Source of the DNA: QAMX01 sp964515055
GTDB taxonomy: Bacteria; Bacillota; Clostridia; Oscillospirales; QAMX01
Length of the DNA stretch: 64,000 nt
Assembly: GCA_964515055.1 (NCBI GenBank)
Contig: CAZEUG010000006.1
Span: 1 to 64,000, forward strand
Direction: 5' to 3'
Position numbers and translations under genes: made by a program. Position 1 is the stretch's first letter. Every line of letters starts with the position of its first letter. This document shows positions 35,408 to 44,096 of this stretch, in pieces. The notes below the pieces were generated by a model. That model was not told the origin of the DNA, did no database searches, and saw only the letters and a program-made list of their open reading frames with translations.

Positions 35408-36220
35408 ATGATGGAAAATTTGTCCCGTATTGAAACGGCCAGCGCCTCGGATGCGCTGCCCTGTTCTGTCTGCGCCGTGGGGCTCCGGAGCTTTCCGTCT
35501 GCGGTGTGCGGCGACTGTTTTCTGTATTTGGCACAGGGTGCTGCGACGCTCGTCCTGTCGGGTACTTCCCTGTCGATGCAGACGGGGGAGCTGCTGATCA
35601 TCCGCGCCGGCGTTCCCTTCGCCTGTGTGCAGCAGGAGCATTCTGACTGGTATTGGGCAGATGTAGTCGGATCCGCGCTGCCCGCGCTGTTGGCCACCTG
35701 CGGTCTGACCGCAGGGTGTGTTTTCCGTCTGCCGGAGGATCGCCGGATTCCCACCCGTTATGCGGCCATTCAGCAGGCCGCCATTTCAGAAGATGGCCTT
35801 GCTTCCCTGTCTGCGGCCGCACGGTTTCTGGAGTTGCTTGTCGCGTTTGGGCGCAGCATCTGCCCCACCGACCGGCAGGCTGCCAAAATCGACCCGTTGG
35901 ACGCCATTCTGTCAGAGCTGCAGCACAATTTTTCGGCGGAGTACTCGGTGCAGGAGCTGGCCAATCGTTGCCACGTCAGTGTTGGCCGCTTCAGTATGCT
36001 GTTCAAATCGCGTACCGGCGTTTCGCCGCAGCGCTATCTCATTGATCTGCGCCTGACTCACGCACAGCAGCTGCTGCGTGACACGCACCTGGGCATTCAG
36101 CAAATCGCAGCCGCCGTCGGCTACAGCGATGCTTTTTATTTTTCGCGGCTGTTCCGATCTCATATCGGCCTGTCCCCCAGTGCATTCCGCAGAAATCCGC
36201 ATCCGGCAGATGCGCTCTGA
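35408..36220 (+). CDS. AraC family transcriptional regulator
   Basis: The 270-residue product has an N-terminal cupin-like sensor domain (about residues 30-110) and a C-terminal pair of helix-turn-helix motifs (about 170-262) with the AraC signature IQQIAAAVGYSDAFYFSRLFRSHIG, here split by eye into the helix IQQIAAAVGYSD and recognition part FYFSRLF. The effector is unknown. AGGAGG lies 9 bases before the ATG. The next gene starts 11 bases downstream, so the two form an operon, and the regulator may act on it or elsewhere. Confidence 0.9.
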   Translation: MMENLSRIETASASDALPCSVCAVGLRSFPSAVCGDCFLYLAQGAATLVLSGTSLSMQTGELLIIRAGVPFACVQQEHSDWYWADVVGSALPALLATCGLTAGCVFRLPEDRRIPTRYAAIQQAAISEDGLASLSAAARFLELLVAFGRSICPTDRQAAKIDPLDAILSELQHNFSAEYSVQELANRCHVSVGRFSMLFKSRTGVSPQRYLIDLRLTHAQQLLRDTHLGIQQIAAAVGYSDAFYFSRLFRSHIGLSPSAFRRNPHPADAL

Positions 36221-36231
36221 GAGGTGCCACA

Positions 36232-36744
36232 ATGTCTCTCTTCCTGCTCTTTTTGGAAACCGCAGAGCTGCTGCACAGACAATTCGGGTTTCTGTCGCTT
36301 TTATACGGCTCTGTCGGCCTTGAATGTCTGACGGGTGCATCCTTCCATGCCGATGACATCGACATTCTGATTCCTGGCCGCTATCTGACCGGAACGTATT
36401 GGCACGCGCTGCTCGATTGTCTGACGCAGCACGGTTACCATCTGACGGATTTGCGGGAGCATACCTTCCACAAGGACGGCGTTGCGTACGCTTTTGCGGA
36501 CGTAGAGGGGTTGGCAGAGTTCGCCGGGATTGACCCGCAGGCGATTACGGTTCGTTCCACCGCTGGTGTCCCATTTCTGCTCCTGTCTCTGGAGCAGTAT
36601 TTGCGCGTGTACGAGCGTTCCGCACAGGACGGGTACCGGATTCACGTCCGCAAAAAGAAGGACGCGCAGAAGATTGACTGGATTCGCCGCCAGATGCACA
36701 GCGAAGCAGTGCCGTCCGAAACGATATCCAAGCCAACTCATTAG
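36232..36744 (+). CDS. Nucleotidyltransferase-fold protein of unknown role
   Basis: The 170-residue product shows the start of a minimal nucleotidyltransferase fold: LYGSVGLECLTGASF near residue 24 followed by the metal-binding-type pair DDIDILIP at 41-48. There are no other recognised domains. Proteins of this type include small antibiotic adenylyltransferases and uncharacterised enzymes. It is co-transcribed with the AraC regulator and ends in a terminator. The specific substrate cannot be read from the sequence. Confidence 0.6.
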   Translation: MSLFLLFLETAELLHRQFGFLSLLYGSVGLECLTGASFHADDIDILIPGRYLTGTYWHALLDCLTQHGYHLTDLREHTFHKDGVAYAFADVEGLAEFAGIDPQAITVRSTAGVPFLLLSLEQYLRVYERSAQDGYRIHVRKKKDAQKIDWIRRQMHSEAVPSETISKPTH

Positions 36745-36749
36745 AAGAA

Positions 36750-36796
36750 AGCACCCCTTTTCCAACCTCTCGGGGCGGAAAAGGGGTGCTGTTTTG
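36750..36796 (+). terminator. Terminator after the AraC/nucleotidyltransferase operon
   Basis: AGCACCCCTTTTCC pairs perfectly with GGAAAAGGGGTGCT, followed by GTTTTG. Confidence 0.85.
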
Positions 36797-36833
36797 CTTC
36801 GGTTTGAGATGTTGCATGGCGGGCGTGTTGCAT

Positions 36834-37868
36834 TCAGCTTTTGGCGCACGGCGCACACGCTGTTGATTTCCTGTACGGCGGCACGCACACCGCGTTCGGA
36901 AGCGGCGCACCATCAAAGAACGCGTCCAGACTGTCGAGTGTGGTGCGGGCGATGTTTTCCAGCGCCTCCTCCGTCAGGAAAGCCTGATGCGCCGTCAGCA
37001 GGACATTGGGTTTGGCGACGAGCAGGGAGAGCGCCTCATCCCGGTCAACCGTATCGGAACGGTCTTCGTAAAAGAGGTCGCTTTCCTCTTCATAGACGTC
37101 CAGACCTGCGCCGCGGATGGTTCCGTTGTTGAGTGCTTCCAGCAGGGCGTCGCTGTCAATGAGTGCGCCGCGGGACGTGTTGATCAGCAGCGCACCTTTT
37201 TTCATCTTGCGAAATGCCTGTTTCCCGATCAGATGGCGCGTCTGATCGGTCAGCGGACAGTGCAGCGAAAGGACATCGCTCTCCGCCAGCAGTCTGTCCA
37301 GCGAGACATATTCGATGTCTGGCCGGTTCGTCGGTTGCAGGTCATAGGCAATGATACGCATACCGAAGCCCCTGCAAATCTGTGCAAAGCGGAGGCCGAT
37401 TTTGCCGGTTCCGATGATGCCCGCTGTTTTTCCGTGCAGCATCACGCCTTCCAGTCCGGCGATGTGAAAGTTGAAATCTCTCGTGCGGACATAGGCGCGT
37501 GGAATGTGGCGGTTGACAGCCAGCATCAGTGCTGCGGCGTGCTCCGCAACAGAGTCCGGCGAATAGGCCGGGACGCGGACGACCGGGAGTCGGTCGCAGG
37601 CGGCGTCCAGATCGACATTGGAAAGGCCGGCGCAGCGCATTGCCAGGATTCGCACATTCCGCTGCGCCAGTGCATCAATCACCGGCGCGGACAGATCATC
37701 GTTGACAAATGCGCAGACTGCCTCGCAGCCCTCGGCCAGTCGGACGGTTTCCGGCCGCAGGCGGCTCTCGTGCCAGCAGATCCGGTAGGGCTCCGCCCGC
37801 TCATTGTTCAGCCGTTCGAACCAGACGCGGTCATACGGCTTCGTATCGAAGAAAGCGATTGTTTTCAT
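36834..37868 (-). CDS. D-isomer 2-hydroxyacid dehydrogenase (D-lactate dehydrogenase-like)
   Basis: The 344-residue product is an NAD-dependent 2-hydroxyacid dehydrogenase, probably reducing pyruvate to D-lactate. The NAD-binding motif GIIGTGKIGLRFAQI lies near residue 148, the substrate-binding Arg in INTSRGALID near 230, the Glu in AGLDVYEEE near 260, and the catalytic His in LLTAHQAFLTEEA near 293. The DLFYEDRSD insertion is typical of the LdhA branch. The ATG at 37868 has AGGAGAGG upstream; a GTG three codons earlier is less likely. The tail contains a cysteine-rich ACAPCAKS end of no known role. Confidence 0.9.
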   Translation of the reverse strand: MKTIAFFDTKPYDRVWFERLNNERAEPYRICWHESRLRPETVRLAEGCEAVCAFVNDDLSAPVIDALAQRNVRILAMRCAGLSNVDLDAACDRLPVVRVPAYSPDSVAEHAAALMLAVNRHIPRAYVRTRDFNFHIAGLEGVMLHGKTAGIIGTGKIGLRFAQICRGFGMRIIAYDLQPTNRPDIEYVSLDRLLAESDVLSLHCPLTDQTRHLIGKQAFRKMKKGALLINTSRGALIDSDALLEALNNGTIRGAGLDVYEEESDLFYEDRSDTVDRDEALSLLVAKPNVLLTAHQAFLTEEALENIARTTLDSLDAFFDGAPLPNAVCVPPYRKSTACAPCAKS

Positions 37869-37928
37869 AGTTGGCACCTCTCCTTTTTCTACAGACAGGG
37901 TGCCATGTTTTTGCGGGTTTTATGCGCT

Positions 37929-38630
37929 TTATGTGACCGGTTCGCCTTTTTCGTTCAGGAAGCCCCTTCGCCGGGTCTTGACATATTCCGGTTCGAAGCC
38001 CAGCTTTTCCTTCGCAGCCGTCAGCAGGTAGGCGGGGTTCAGGCTTCCGTCCTGGCCGTCCCGCAGGATAGCGTCCATGCGGAGAGCAGGAATCTCCGGC
38101 AGTTCCGTAATCGTCAGGGAGCGGATGGAACCGGCCACCTGTGCCTCCTGATAGACGCCCTTTTTGTTCCGCTTCATGACGGAGAAGTCCGGTGCCAGCC
38201 ACAGCGTTCGCAGCGCATCCGCCACACCGGTATCGCCGTTTTCCGGCAGATACAGCATCAACTCATAGCGCGTCCACATGATTTCCCGGCCGTTGACCGC
38301 GTGTTCGGATGCGGATTTCACCGTCAGTCCTTCCGGCAGGACGGCATTCAGTCGCTCCGGCAGCGTCTCAATCGGACAGGGCTCAGCCAGCACGATATCG
38401 CACAGCTCGCCATCGCTTTCATAGCCCAGAGAGAGTGGCCGAACCAGCGAGAGGAAAACCCGTTGATGGAAGCCGCCCGTGTGCTTCAGGGTGAGGTCGG
38501 CACGGGACAGGGCGCGTTGCAGGGTGCGCATGGTATCCAGGTGAGAAATATAGGCACTTCTGCCCTCCTTTGCAATGACAAGGCGCAAAGGAAGTTCGGA
38601 AGCAGGTGCATTTTGAATTGGCTCAGACAT
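37929..38630 (-). CDS. TIGR03936 (DUF2344) radical-SAM-associated protein
   Basis: The 233-residue product matches the DUF2344 family that accompanies TIGR03960 radical-SAM proteins: LRLVIAKEGRSAYISHLD near residue 15 and FHQRVFLSLVRPLSLGYES near 55. The pair usually precedes ribonuclease G and rplU in Clostridia, but here a dehydrogenase gene follows instead. Its start at ATG 38630 has GGAGG 7 bases upstream and overlaps the radical-SAM gene by 8 bases. The reaction is not established. Confidence 0.88.
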   Translation of the reverse strand: MSEPIQNAPASELPLRLVIAKEGRSAYISHLDTMRTLQRALSRADLTLKHTGGFHQRVFLSLVRPLSLGYESDGELCDIVLAEPCPIETLPERLNAVLPEGLTVKSASEHAVNGREIMWTRYELMLYLPENGDTGVADALRTLWLAPDFSVMKRNKKGVYQEAQVAGSIRSLTITELPEIPALRMDAILRDGQDGSLNPAYLLTAAKEKLGFEPEYVKTRRRGFLNEKGEPVT

Positions 38631-40485
38631 CACAGGTTCCTCCATTCAAGAGTCTGGACGCTCCGCAGCCAGAGCATTTTCCGGTTGCGGCGCGGCAGTC
38701 CGGTGTAATTTTCCCGGCATGGGCATCGGCCAGGCTTCGTTTCAGGTATGCATCCGTGACGCCGCAGTCAATCACCGTCCAGGGCAGCGTTTCATCCAGT
38801 CGCCGCTGCCGGACATAGGTGTGCGGGTCGATGCTGCACGTTTCGAATGCCTTCATCCAGACGTCGAACTTGAACTGCTCGTCCCATGCGTCCAGGCGAC
38901 AGCCGTTTCGCCAGGCTTCCAGAATCACCGGTGCCAGCCGCCGGTCGCCGCGGGCGAACACGCCCTCCAAAAAGCTGGTTTCCGGATCATGGTAATGGTA
39001 GACAATCGATTTGGAGCGGATGGCACCGCGCAGCACCGTCACCTTTCGCCGCAGCTCGTCCATCGGGCACATCGGCTCCCACTGGAACGGAGTAAACGGC
39101 TTCGGGATGAAGAGCGAGGTGGAAACCGTCACGCGGACGCCTTTCATTTTGTTTTTCGCGGTCATGCGCCAGGTCTGAACCACCTTCTCCGCCAGCTCAG
39201 CAATGGCGCGGATGTCGTCGTCCGTTTCGGTCGGCAGGCCGAGCATGAAATACAGCTTGACGCTGCTCCAGCCGTGGGAGAACATCTGCCCGCAGGCGCG
39301 CAGCAGCTCTTCCTCTGTGATGTTCTTATTGATGACATCGCGGAGGCGCTGCGAACCCGCTTCCGGTGCGAAGGTGATGGAGCTTTTCCGCACGCCGCTG
39401 ATGCGTTCCGACAGCTCCGTCGAGAAGCTGTCAGCGCGGAGGGACGGCACGGAGAGATTGATTTTTCGTTCATCGCAGTAGGCCAGCAGCTCATCACAGA
39501 GCGGGCGCAGGCCGCTGTAATCACTGGTGGACAGCGAGGTCATGGCCAGCTCCTCGCAGCCGGTGAACCGAAGCTGTTCGATGGCCTGCCGCGCCAGCAC
39601 CTCCGGCGATTTTTCGCGGATGGGGCGGTAGGTATGACCGGCCTGACAGAAGCGGCAGCCGCGGATGCAGCCGCGGAACAGCTCGATCACAGCGCGGTCG
39701 TGAATCACCTCGGTGGACGGAACCGGATAGACTGTCGGGAAAATCGCCGCATCCAGATCCTGGACGATGCGCTTGGTCACGCGGGACGGGACGCCCTCCA
39801 GCGGTTCCATGGCGACCGTTTCTGCGCCGTCGTATGTATCGCGGTACAGAGACGGCACGTAAAAGCCCTTCAGCTCTGTCGCTGCGGCTTTCAGGAAGGC
39901 TCGCCGATCGGCCTGACGGCCGCCCATACGGCGGTAAAGGAGCATCAGCTCCGGCAGCATTTCCTCCCCTTCGCCAATGGCCATCAGGTCAAAGAAATCG
40001 GCCATCGGTTCGGCGTTGTAGGTACACGGCCCGCCGCACATGACAATCGGATCGTTCGGGCCGCGATCGCGTGCCAGCAGTGGAATGCCGGCCAGGTCGA
40101 GCATGGTCAGAACGTTGGTATAGCACATTTCATATTGCAGGGTGAAGCCGAGAAAATCAAACTGTTTCAGCGGGTCACCGCTTTCCAGTGCATAGAGTGG
40201 CAGCTGCTCCCGGCGCATTTCCACTTCCATATCCGGCCACGGCGTATAGGCACGTTCGCACCAGACACCCTCCGTCGCGTTCAGTGCGCCGTACAGAATC
40301 CGCACGCCGAGGTTGGACATCCCCACTTCATAGACATCCGGATAGCAGAAGGCGTATCGGATATCCACGTCCTTTTTTTCTTTGATCGTTGAACCGTATT
40401 CCCCGCCGGTATACCGTGCCGGTTTCTGCACGCGTTGGAGTATCCGGGCGAGCTTTGGATTGATTTCAGCGTTTCGATCGTTCAT
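38623..40485 (-). CDS. TIGR03960 family radical SAM protein
   Basis: The 620-residue product has a B12-binding-like N-terminal region and a radical SAM core with the cluster-binding cysteines in RGCIRGCRFCQAGHTYRP near residue 277. FAPEAGSQRLRDVINKN near 376 is characteristic of this family. The C-terminus is cysteine-rich (CRAATGKCSGCGAS). It works with the DUF2344 protein encoded next, probably in modification of a ribosomal or RNA target, but the reaction is unknown. It overlaps the upstream M50 gene by 20 bases and has only a weak ribosome binding site, which suggests translational coupling. Confidence 0.92.
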   Translation of the reverse strand: MNDRNAEINPKLARILQRVQKPARYTGGEYGSTIKEKKDVDIRYAFCYPDVYEVGMSNLGVRILYGALNATEGVWCERAYTPWPDMEVEMRREQLPLYALESGDPLKQFDFLGFTLQYEMCYTNVLTMLDLAGIPLLARDRGPNDPIVMCGGPCTYNAEPMADFFDLMAIGEGEEMLPELMLLYRRMGGRQADRRAFLKAAATELKGFYVPSLYRDTYDGAETVAMEPLEGVPSRVTKRIVQDLDAAIFPTVYPVPSTEVIHDRAVIELFRGCIRGCRFCQAGHTYRPIREKSPEVLARQAIEQLRFTGCEELAMTSLSTSDYSGLRPLCDELLAYCDERKINLSVPSLRADSFSTELSERISGVRKSSITFAPEAGSQRLRDVINKNITEEELLRACGQMFSHGWSSVKLYFMLGLPTETDDDIRAIAELAEKVVQTWRMTAKNKMKGVRVTVSTSLFIPKPFTPFQWEPMCPMDELRRKVTVLRGAIRSKSIVYHYHDPETSFLEGVFARGDRRLAPVILEAWRNGCRLDAWDEQFKFDVWMKAFETCSIDPHTYVRQRRLDETLPWTVIDCGVTDAYLKRSLADAHAGKITPDCRAATGKCSGCGASRLLNGGTCDV

Positions 40486-41191
40486 AATGTTTCTGTCGTC
40501 TGCATGGTTCGGATGTTCCGTGTACCGAACGCATTGATACGTTTTCCTCCGTTTTCGTTTTTCTCAGTGAGAATCGTTGATCTGTCTTTATTATATCACA
40601 CCCAAGCAGAAACGACAAGTAGAGCGTTGTCACGGCCACCATTGGATTTCGACCGGATGATCGGAACAGCAGGCCGCCGCATACAAGAATCGCCAGCGCC
40701 GACAGTCCGGAAACCAGGTGCGCCAGCCGCTCTCCCCGTTTGGGTCCCAGCGCGTATTCCGCGCAGAGCCGCACGATTTTTCCGCCGTCAAAGCGGCCTG
40801 CCGGTGCCAGATTGAAGAGGCCGACTGCGATATTCGCGCCACCAAGAATGTATATATATTCACTTTTTGCAAAGATACACACCATCAAAAATCCGGCAAG
40901 CAGATTCGCGGCGGCACCGCTGGCCAGGCAAATGACCTCCCGTAGGTAGGACGTTGTCGGCAGCAGCGTCGTCTCCATCCGGAAGCCATCCATCCGCAGC
41001 TCCAGCGCACGGAGGTGGCCGCCGCAGAGGCGCACAACGCCCATATGTGCCAGCTCGTGCAGCAGGGAGCAGCAGAGAACAGTCATTCCTCCGCTGAAGC
41101 CACAGACCGCAAACAGCAGAATCCAGGTGAACAGGAATCCATTTGTGATCGAAAATCGGACAAAATCATGGATCAAGGTGATTTCCTGCAA
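40466..41191 (-). CDS. M50 metalloprotease, SpoIVFB-like
   Basis: The product is a site-2-protease-type membrane protein with the zinc motif HELAH near residue 45 and the second metal motif NLAPAGRFDGG near 126, plus about five membrane helices in residues 15-195. SpoIVFB, its probable counterpart, cleaves pro-SigK in the mother cell. Location just before the TIGR03960/TIGR03936 pair is common for clostridial SpoIVFB homologues. No ATG is available: TTG 41191 or TTG 41176 (with AGGAAAT 7 bases upstream) are the likely starts, so translation is probably coupled to the overlapping upstream ORF. Confidence 0.82.
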   Translation of the reverse strand: MQEITLIHDFVRFSITNGFLFTWILLFAVCGFSGGMTVLCCSLLHELAHMGVVRLCGGHLRALELRMDGFRMETTLLPTTSYLREVICLASGAAANLLAGFLMVCIFAKSEYIYILGGANIAVGLFNLAPAGRFDGGKIVRLCAEYALGPKRGERLAHLVSGLSALAILVCGGLLFRSSGRNPMVAVTTLYLSFLLGCDIIKTDQRFSLRKTKTEENVSMRSVHGTSEPCRRQKHYERSKR

Positions 41192-41474
41192 CAGATGGGT
41201 CAGTGTTCATTTTCCCTGTTCCGGCGTTTCCCGGCAGTGGTGCATAGGTCTGCGCAACAGCAACGGGCTGCCCCACCCTTTCGTCTTCTACGGATTTCCC
41301 CAACCGGTGGCCGATCTCCGCAAAGACAGCTTCTGCGCCATTCGGCCATTCCCCATTGCACCGTGTCCGCCCGTGCAGTGCGGCGGCTGTCAGCACAACA
41401 GCGGCGCAGATTGCCAACCGGAAAAGCATCCGGTTTCGTTCTGTTTTTACATATGAATTCATTAGTTTGGCCAT
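41166..41474 (-). CDS. Small single-pass membrane protein upstream of the M50 protease
   Basis: A 102-residue ORF starts at an ATG with GGAGGGG 7 bases upstream, so it is likely real. It has one hydrophobic helix (about residues 17-35, LFRLAICAAVVLTAAAL) and a polar C-terminal part. It overlaps the M50 gene by 26 bases. In Bacillus the membrane protein SpoIVFA, which regulates SpoIVFB, is encoded in this position, but this product is far shorter and lacks a peptidase-like domain, so homology cannot be claimed. Confidence 0.6.
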   Translation of the reverse strand: MAKLMNSYVKTERNRMLFRLAICAAVVLTAAALHGRTRCNGEWPNGAEAVFAEIGHRLGKSVEDERVGQPVAVAQTYAPLPGNAGTGKMNTDPSVAGNHLDP

Positions 41475-41609
41475 CTCTGTCCCCTCCATCCTGTTCAAAG
41501 CTCATTTTATGCTATGCATTGCCCGCGGATTTATGCGAAAACAGATGCTGCATCGTCAATCTACACAAGGATGAATCTTTTTTCTTGCAGAAGAATGTAG
41601 GTTTATGCA

Positions 41610-41638
41610 TTGCTTTTTGAGGTCATTTGTAGTAAAAT
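41610..41638 (+). promoter_or_regulatory. Promoter of the amino-acid ABC transporter operon
   Basis: TTGCTT (41610-41615) and TAAAAT (41633-41638) are separated by 17 bases. Confidence 0.6.
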
Positions 41639-41706
41639 ATGGTTCGTCTATGTAAGGGAAGTGTCTGATGCTTCTTCCCTTCTAAAAATTCAGGAGGTTA
41701 TTACCC

Positions 41707-42510
41707 ATGAAATCCATGAAAAAAATCAGCCTGTTCCTGGCTCTGCTGATGATGCTGTGCTGCTTTGCTTCCTGCTCCTCGACTACGAAGTCCGTCAAGA
41801 TCGAGACAGTTGACGATCTGGTCGGCAAGACGATCGGCGTTCAGCTCGGCACCACCGGCGATATCAACATCGCTTCCAATATTAAAGATGCCAAGGTGCA
41901 GCAGTATTCCAAGGCCATCGACGCCGCTCTGGCACTGGCCGATGGCAAGATCGACTGCGTCATTGTCGATATGGAACCTGCCAAGAACATTGTTGCCGCC
42001 AACTCGGCACTCAAAATCCAGACCTCGATCACCTTTGATCCGGAAGACTACGCCATTGCCGTCAAAAAGGGCAATTCCGAGCTGCTCGGTCTGATTGATG
42101 TCGTCCTGAACGAGATCAAGAGCGACGGCACCTACGACAACCTGATCAAGGGCTTCATCGAGACGCCGCAGGATGAACGCGACGCTTACATCACGGGCGA
42201 TCAGATCGGCACTGAAGGCGTTCTGCGCGTTGGCACCAACGCTGAATTCCCGCCGTTTGAATACACGCTGGACGATGGCACGATTGTCGGCTTCGACATT
42301 GAAATCGCAAAGCTGATTGCAAAGAAAGCCAACAAGACGCTTGAAATCGTCAACACGGCGTTCGATTCCCTGCTGCTTGAGCTGGACAGCGGCAACGTTG
42401 ATTTTGTCATTGCCGGTATGACCGTTGATGCGGAGCGTTCCGCTCAGGTCGACTTCTCCGCCAGCTACTACACCTCTGAGCAGGCTGTGATTGTCCGCGC
42501 CGACAACTAA
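41707..42510 (+). CDS. Amino-acid ABC transporter substrate-binding lipoprotein, apparently circularly permuted
   Basis: The 267-residue product has a signal peptide and lipobox FASC with its cysteine at about residue 23. Its two halves are in the reverse of the usual order for a family 3 solute-binding protein. Residues 33-155 hold what is normally the second lobe (DDLVGKTIGVQLGTTGDI to GTYDNLIKGF), and residues 170-267 hold what is normally the start of the mature protein (EGVLRVGTNAEFPPFEY to YTSEQAVIVRADN). A complete fold could still form because the two segments join at a surface hinge. AGGAGG precedes the ATG. The permease and ATPase genes follow, so it is probably functional in polar amino-acid uptake. 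Confidence 0.88.
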   Translation: MKSMKKISLFLALLMMLCCFASCSSTTKSVKIETVDDLVGKTIGVQLGTTGDINIASNIKDAKVQQYSKAIDAALALADGKIDCVIVDMEPAKNIVAANSALKIQTSITFDPEDYAIAVKKGNSELLGLIDVVLNEIKSDGTYDNLIKGFIETPQDERDAYITGDQIGTEGVLRVGTNAEFPPFEYTLDDGTIVGFDIEIAKLIAKKANKTLEIVNTAFDSLLLELDSGNVDFVIAGMTVDAERSAQVDFSASYYTSEQAVIVRADN

Positions 42511-42531
42511 AACATCAAAAACACCTCATTC

Positions 42532-42565
42532 GGCTGCGGGCCGCACTGCGCGGTCCGCAGCCTTT
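42532..42565 (+). terminator. Attenuating hairpin between binding-protein and permease genes
   Basis: GGCTGCGG pairs with CCGCAGCC around a 15-base loop that is itself GC-rich, followed by TTTC. The short T run suggests partial termination, which would keep permease and ATPase levels below that of the binding protein. Confidence 0.6.
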
Positions 42566-42588
42566 CACTACAGTAAAAGGATGGTCGC

Positions 42589-43314
42589 ATGACAGCATGG
42601 TTTGAACAGGCTGGGCACTCCATCAGTCTCTGGTGGCAGGATTTGTCCGCTGAATTTTATCAGAATTTCATTTACAACAACCGTTGGCTTCAGCTGGTTG
42701 ACGGCCTCAAGATTACGCTCTACATTACGCTGGGTTCTGTCCTGATCGGCATTATTCTCGGCGTGATCCTCGCGCTGCTCCGCCTTTCCCGCAACCGCCT
42801 GGCGCGTGGCTTTGCGCAGGTGTATCTGACGGTGTTCCGCGGAACTCCGCTGTTGATTCAGCTCCTGATTGTCAACTATGTGGTGTTTTCCGGCATCCGG
42901 ATTCCGGGCATGGTGGTGGCCATCATCGCGTTCGGCATGAACAGCGGTGCCTACGTCGCAGAAATCGTCCGTTCCGGGATTCAGTCGATTGACCGCGGTC
43001 AGACGGAAGCGGCCCGTTCACTCGGCTTCAACCAGTCGCAGACCATGCGCTACATCATTTTGCCGCAGGCGTTCAAAAACATTCTGCCGACGTTGGCCAA
43101 CGAGGTCATTGTCCTCCTGAAGGAGACCTCCGTTGTCGGCTATATCTCCATCACGGATTTGACTCGTGCGGGTGACATCATCAGGAGCCGAACCTATTCC
43201 GCGTTCATGCCGCTGGTCGGCGTTGCCGTGGTGTATCTGATGATGACAACGCTGTTGTCCTTTATCTTTGGAAAAATTGAAAGGAGGATGCACGCCAATG
43301 ATACGCGTTCATGA
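42589..43314 (+). CDS. Polar amino-acid ABC transporter permease
   Basis: The 241-residue product is a HisM/GlnP-type permease with about five membrane helices. The EAA loop that contacts the ATPase is visible as GQTEAARSLGFNQSQTM, near residues 142-158, ending in ILPQA. AAAGGATGG precedes the ATG. It overlaps the ATPase gene by 17 bases. Together with the neighbours it forms an importer for amino acids such as glutamine, cystine or arginine; specificity cannot be read. Confidence 0.94.
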   Translation: MTAWFEQAGHSISLWWQDLSAEFYQNFIYNNRWLQLVDGLKITLYITLGSVLIGIILGVILALLRLSRNRLARGFAQVYLTVFRGTPLLIQLLIVNYVVFSGIRIPGMVVAIIAFGMNSGAYVAEIVRSGIQSIDRGQTEAARSLGFNQSQTMRYIILPQAFKNILPTLANEVIVLLKETSVVGYISITDLTRAGDIIRSRTYSAFMPLVGVAVVYLMMTTLLSFIFGKIERRMHANDTRS

Positions 43315-44020
43315 TCTCCACAAGAGCTTCGGAAAGCTGTCGGTCTTAAACGGCATCACGGAGCACATTGAAAAAGGTGAAAAGATTGTTGTCATCGGCC
43401 CCTCCGGCTCCGGCAAATCGACGTTTCTGCGCTGTCTGAACCTGCTGGAGCAGCCAACTTCCGGCGAAATTTATGTCGATGACGAGCTGACGACACAAAA
43501 GAATTTCAACGTCAACAAGCTCCGCATGAAGATGGGCATGGTGTTTCAGGGCTTCAACCTGTTCCCGCATCTGAGCGTTCAGCGGAACCTGACGCTGGCA
43601 CCGGTCAAGCTGGGGCTGAAAACGCAGGCGGAAGCGGATGAAGCGGCGCTGGCACTTTTGAGCCGTGTCGGGCTGCGCGACAAGGCTGACGCCTATCCCC
43701 GGCAGCTTTCCGGCGGTCAGCAGCAGCGTGTTGGAATTGCACGGGCGTTGGCCATGAATCCGGAAATCATGCTCTTTGACGAGCCGACGAGTGCTTTGGA
43801 TCCTGAAATGGTCGGCGAAGTGCTGGATGTTATGAAGCAGCTTGCTGACGACGGCATGACCATGGTGGTCGTCACGCATGAGATGGGGTTTGCGCGTGAG
43901 GTGGCCAGCCGCGTCCTCTTCATGGATAACGGCCTGATCATCGAAGAAAACTCGCCGTCGGTGATTTTCTCCAATCCGCAGAATCAGCGCACCCGCGATT
44001 TTCTCAGCAAAGTTCTGTAA
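43298..44020 (+). CDS. Polar amino-acid ABC transporter ATP-binding protein
   Basis: The 240-residue product is a GlnQ/HisP-type ATPase with Walker A GPSGSGKST at about residues 35-43, signature LSGGQQQR near 144 and Walker B IMLFDEPTSALDPE near 166. The start at ATG 43298 has AAGGAGG 10 bases upstream and lies inside the end of the permease gene; an upstream in-frame start at 43268 has no site. A terminator follows. Confidence 0.95.
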   Translation: MIRVHDLHKSFGKLSVLNGITEHIEKGEKIVVIGPSGSGKSTFLRCLNLLEQPTSGEIYVDDELTTQKNFNVNKLRMKMGMVFQGFNLFPHLSVQRNLTLAPVKLGLKTQAEADEAALALLSRVGLRDKADAYPRQLSGGQQQRVGIARALAMNPEIMLFDEPTSALDPEMVGEVLDVMKQLADDGMTMVVVTHEMGFAREVASRVLFMDNGLIIEENSPSVIFSNPQNQRTRDFLSKVL

Positions 44021-44030
44021 GTTACCATCT

Positions 44031-44066
44031 GCCGTATGGAGGGCTTCTGCCTTCCATACGGCTTTT
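44031..44066 (+). terminator. Terminator after the amino-acid transporter operon
   Basis: A 14-base stem starting GCCGTATGGA and closing TCCATACGGC (one G-T pair) is followed by TTTTCT. Confidence 0.85.
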
Positions 44067-44096
44067 CTAAGCGTTTGAAAAGGAGAGATGTCACTC

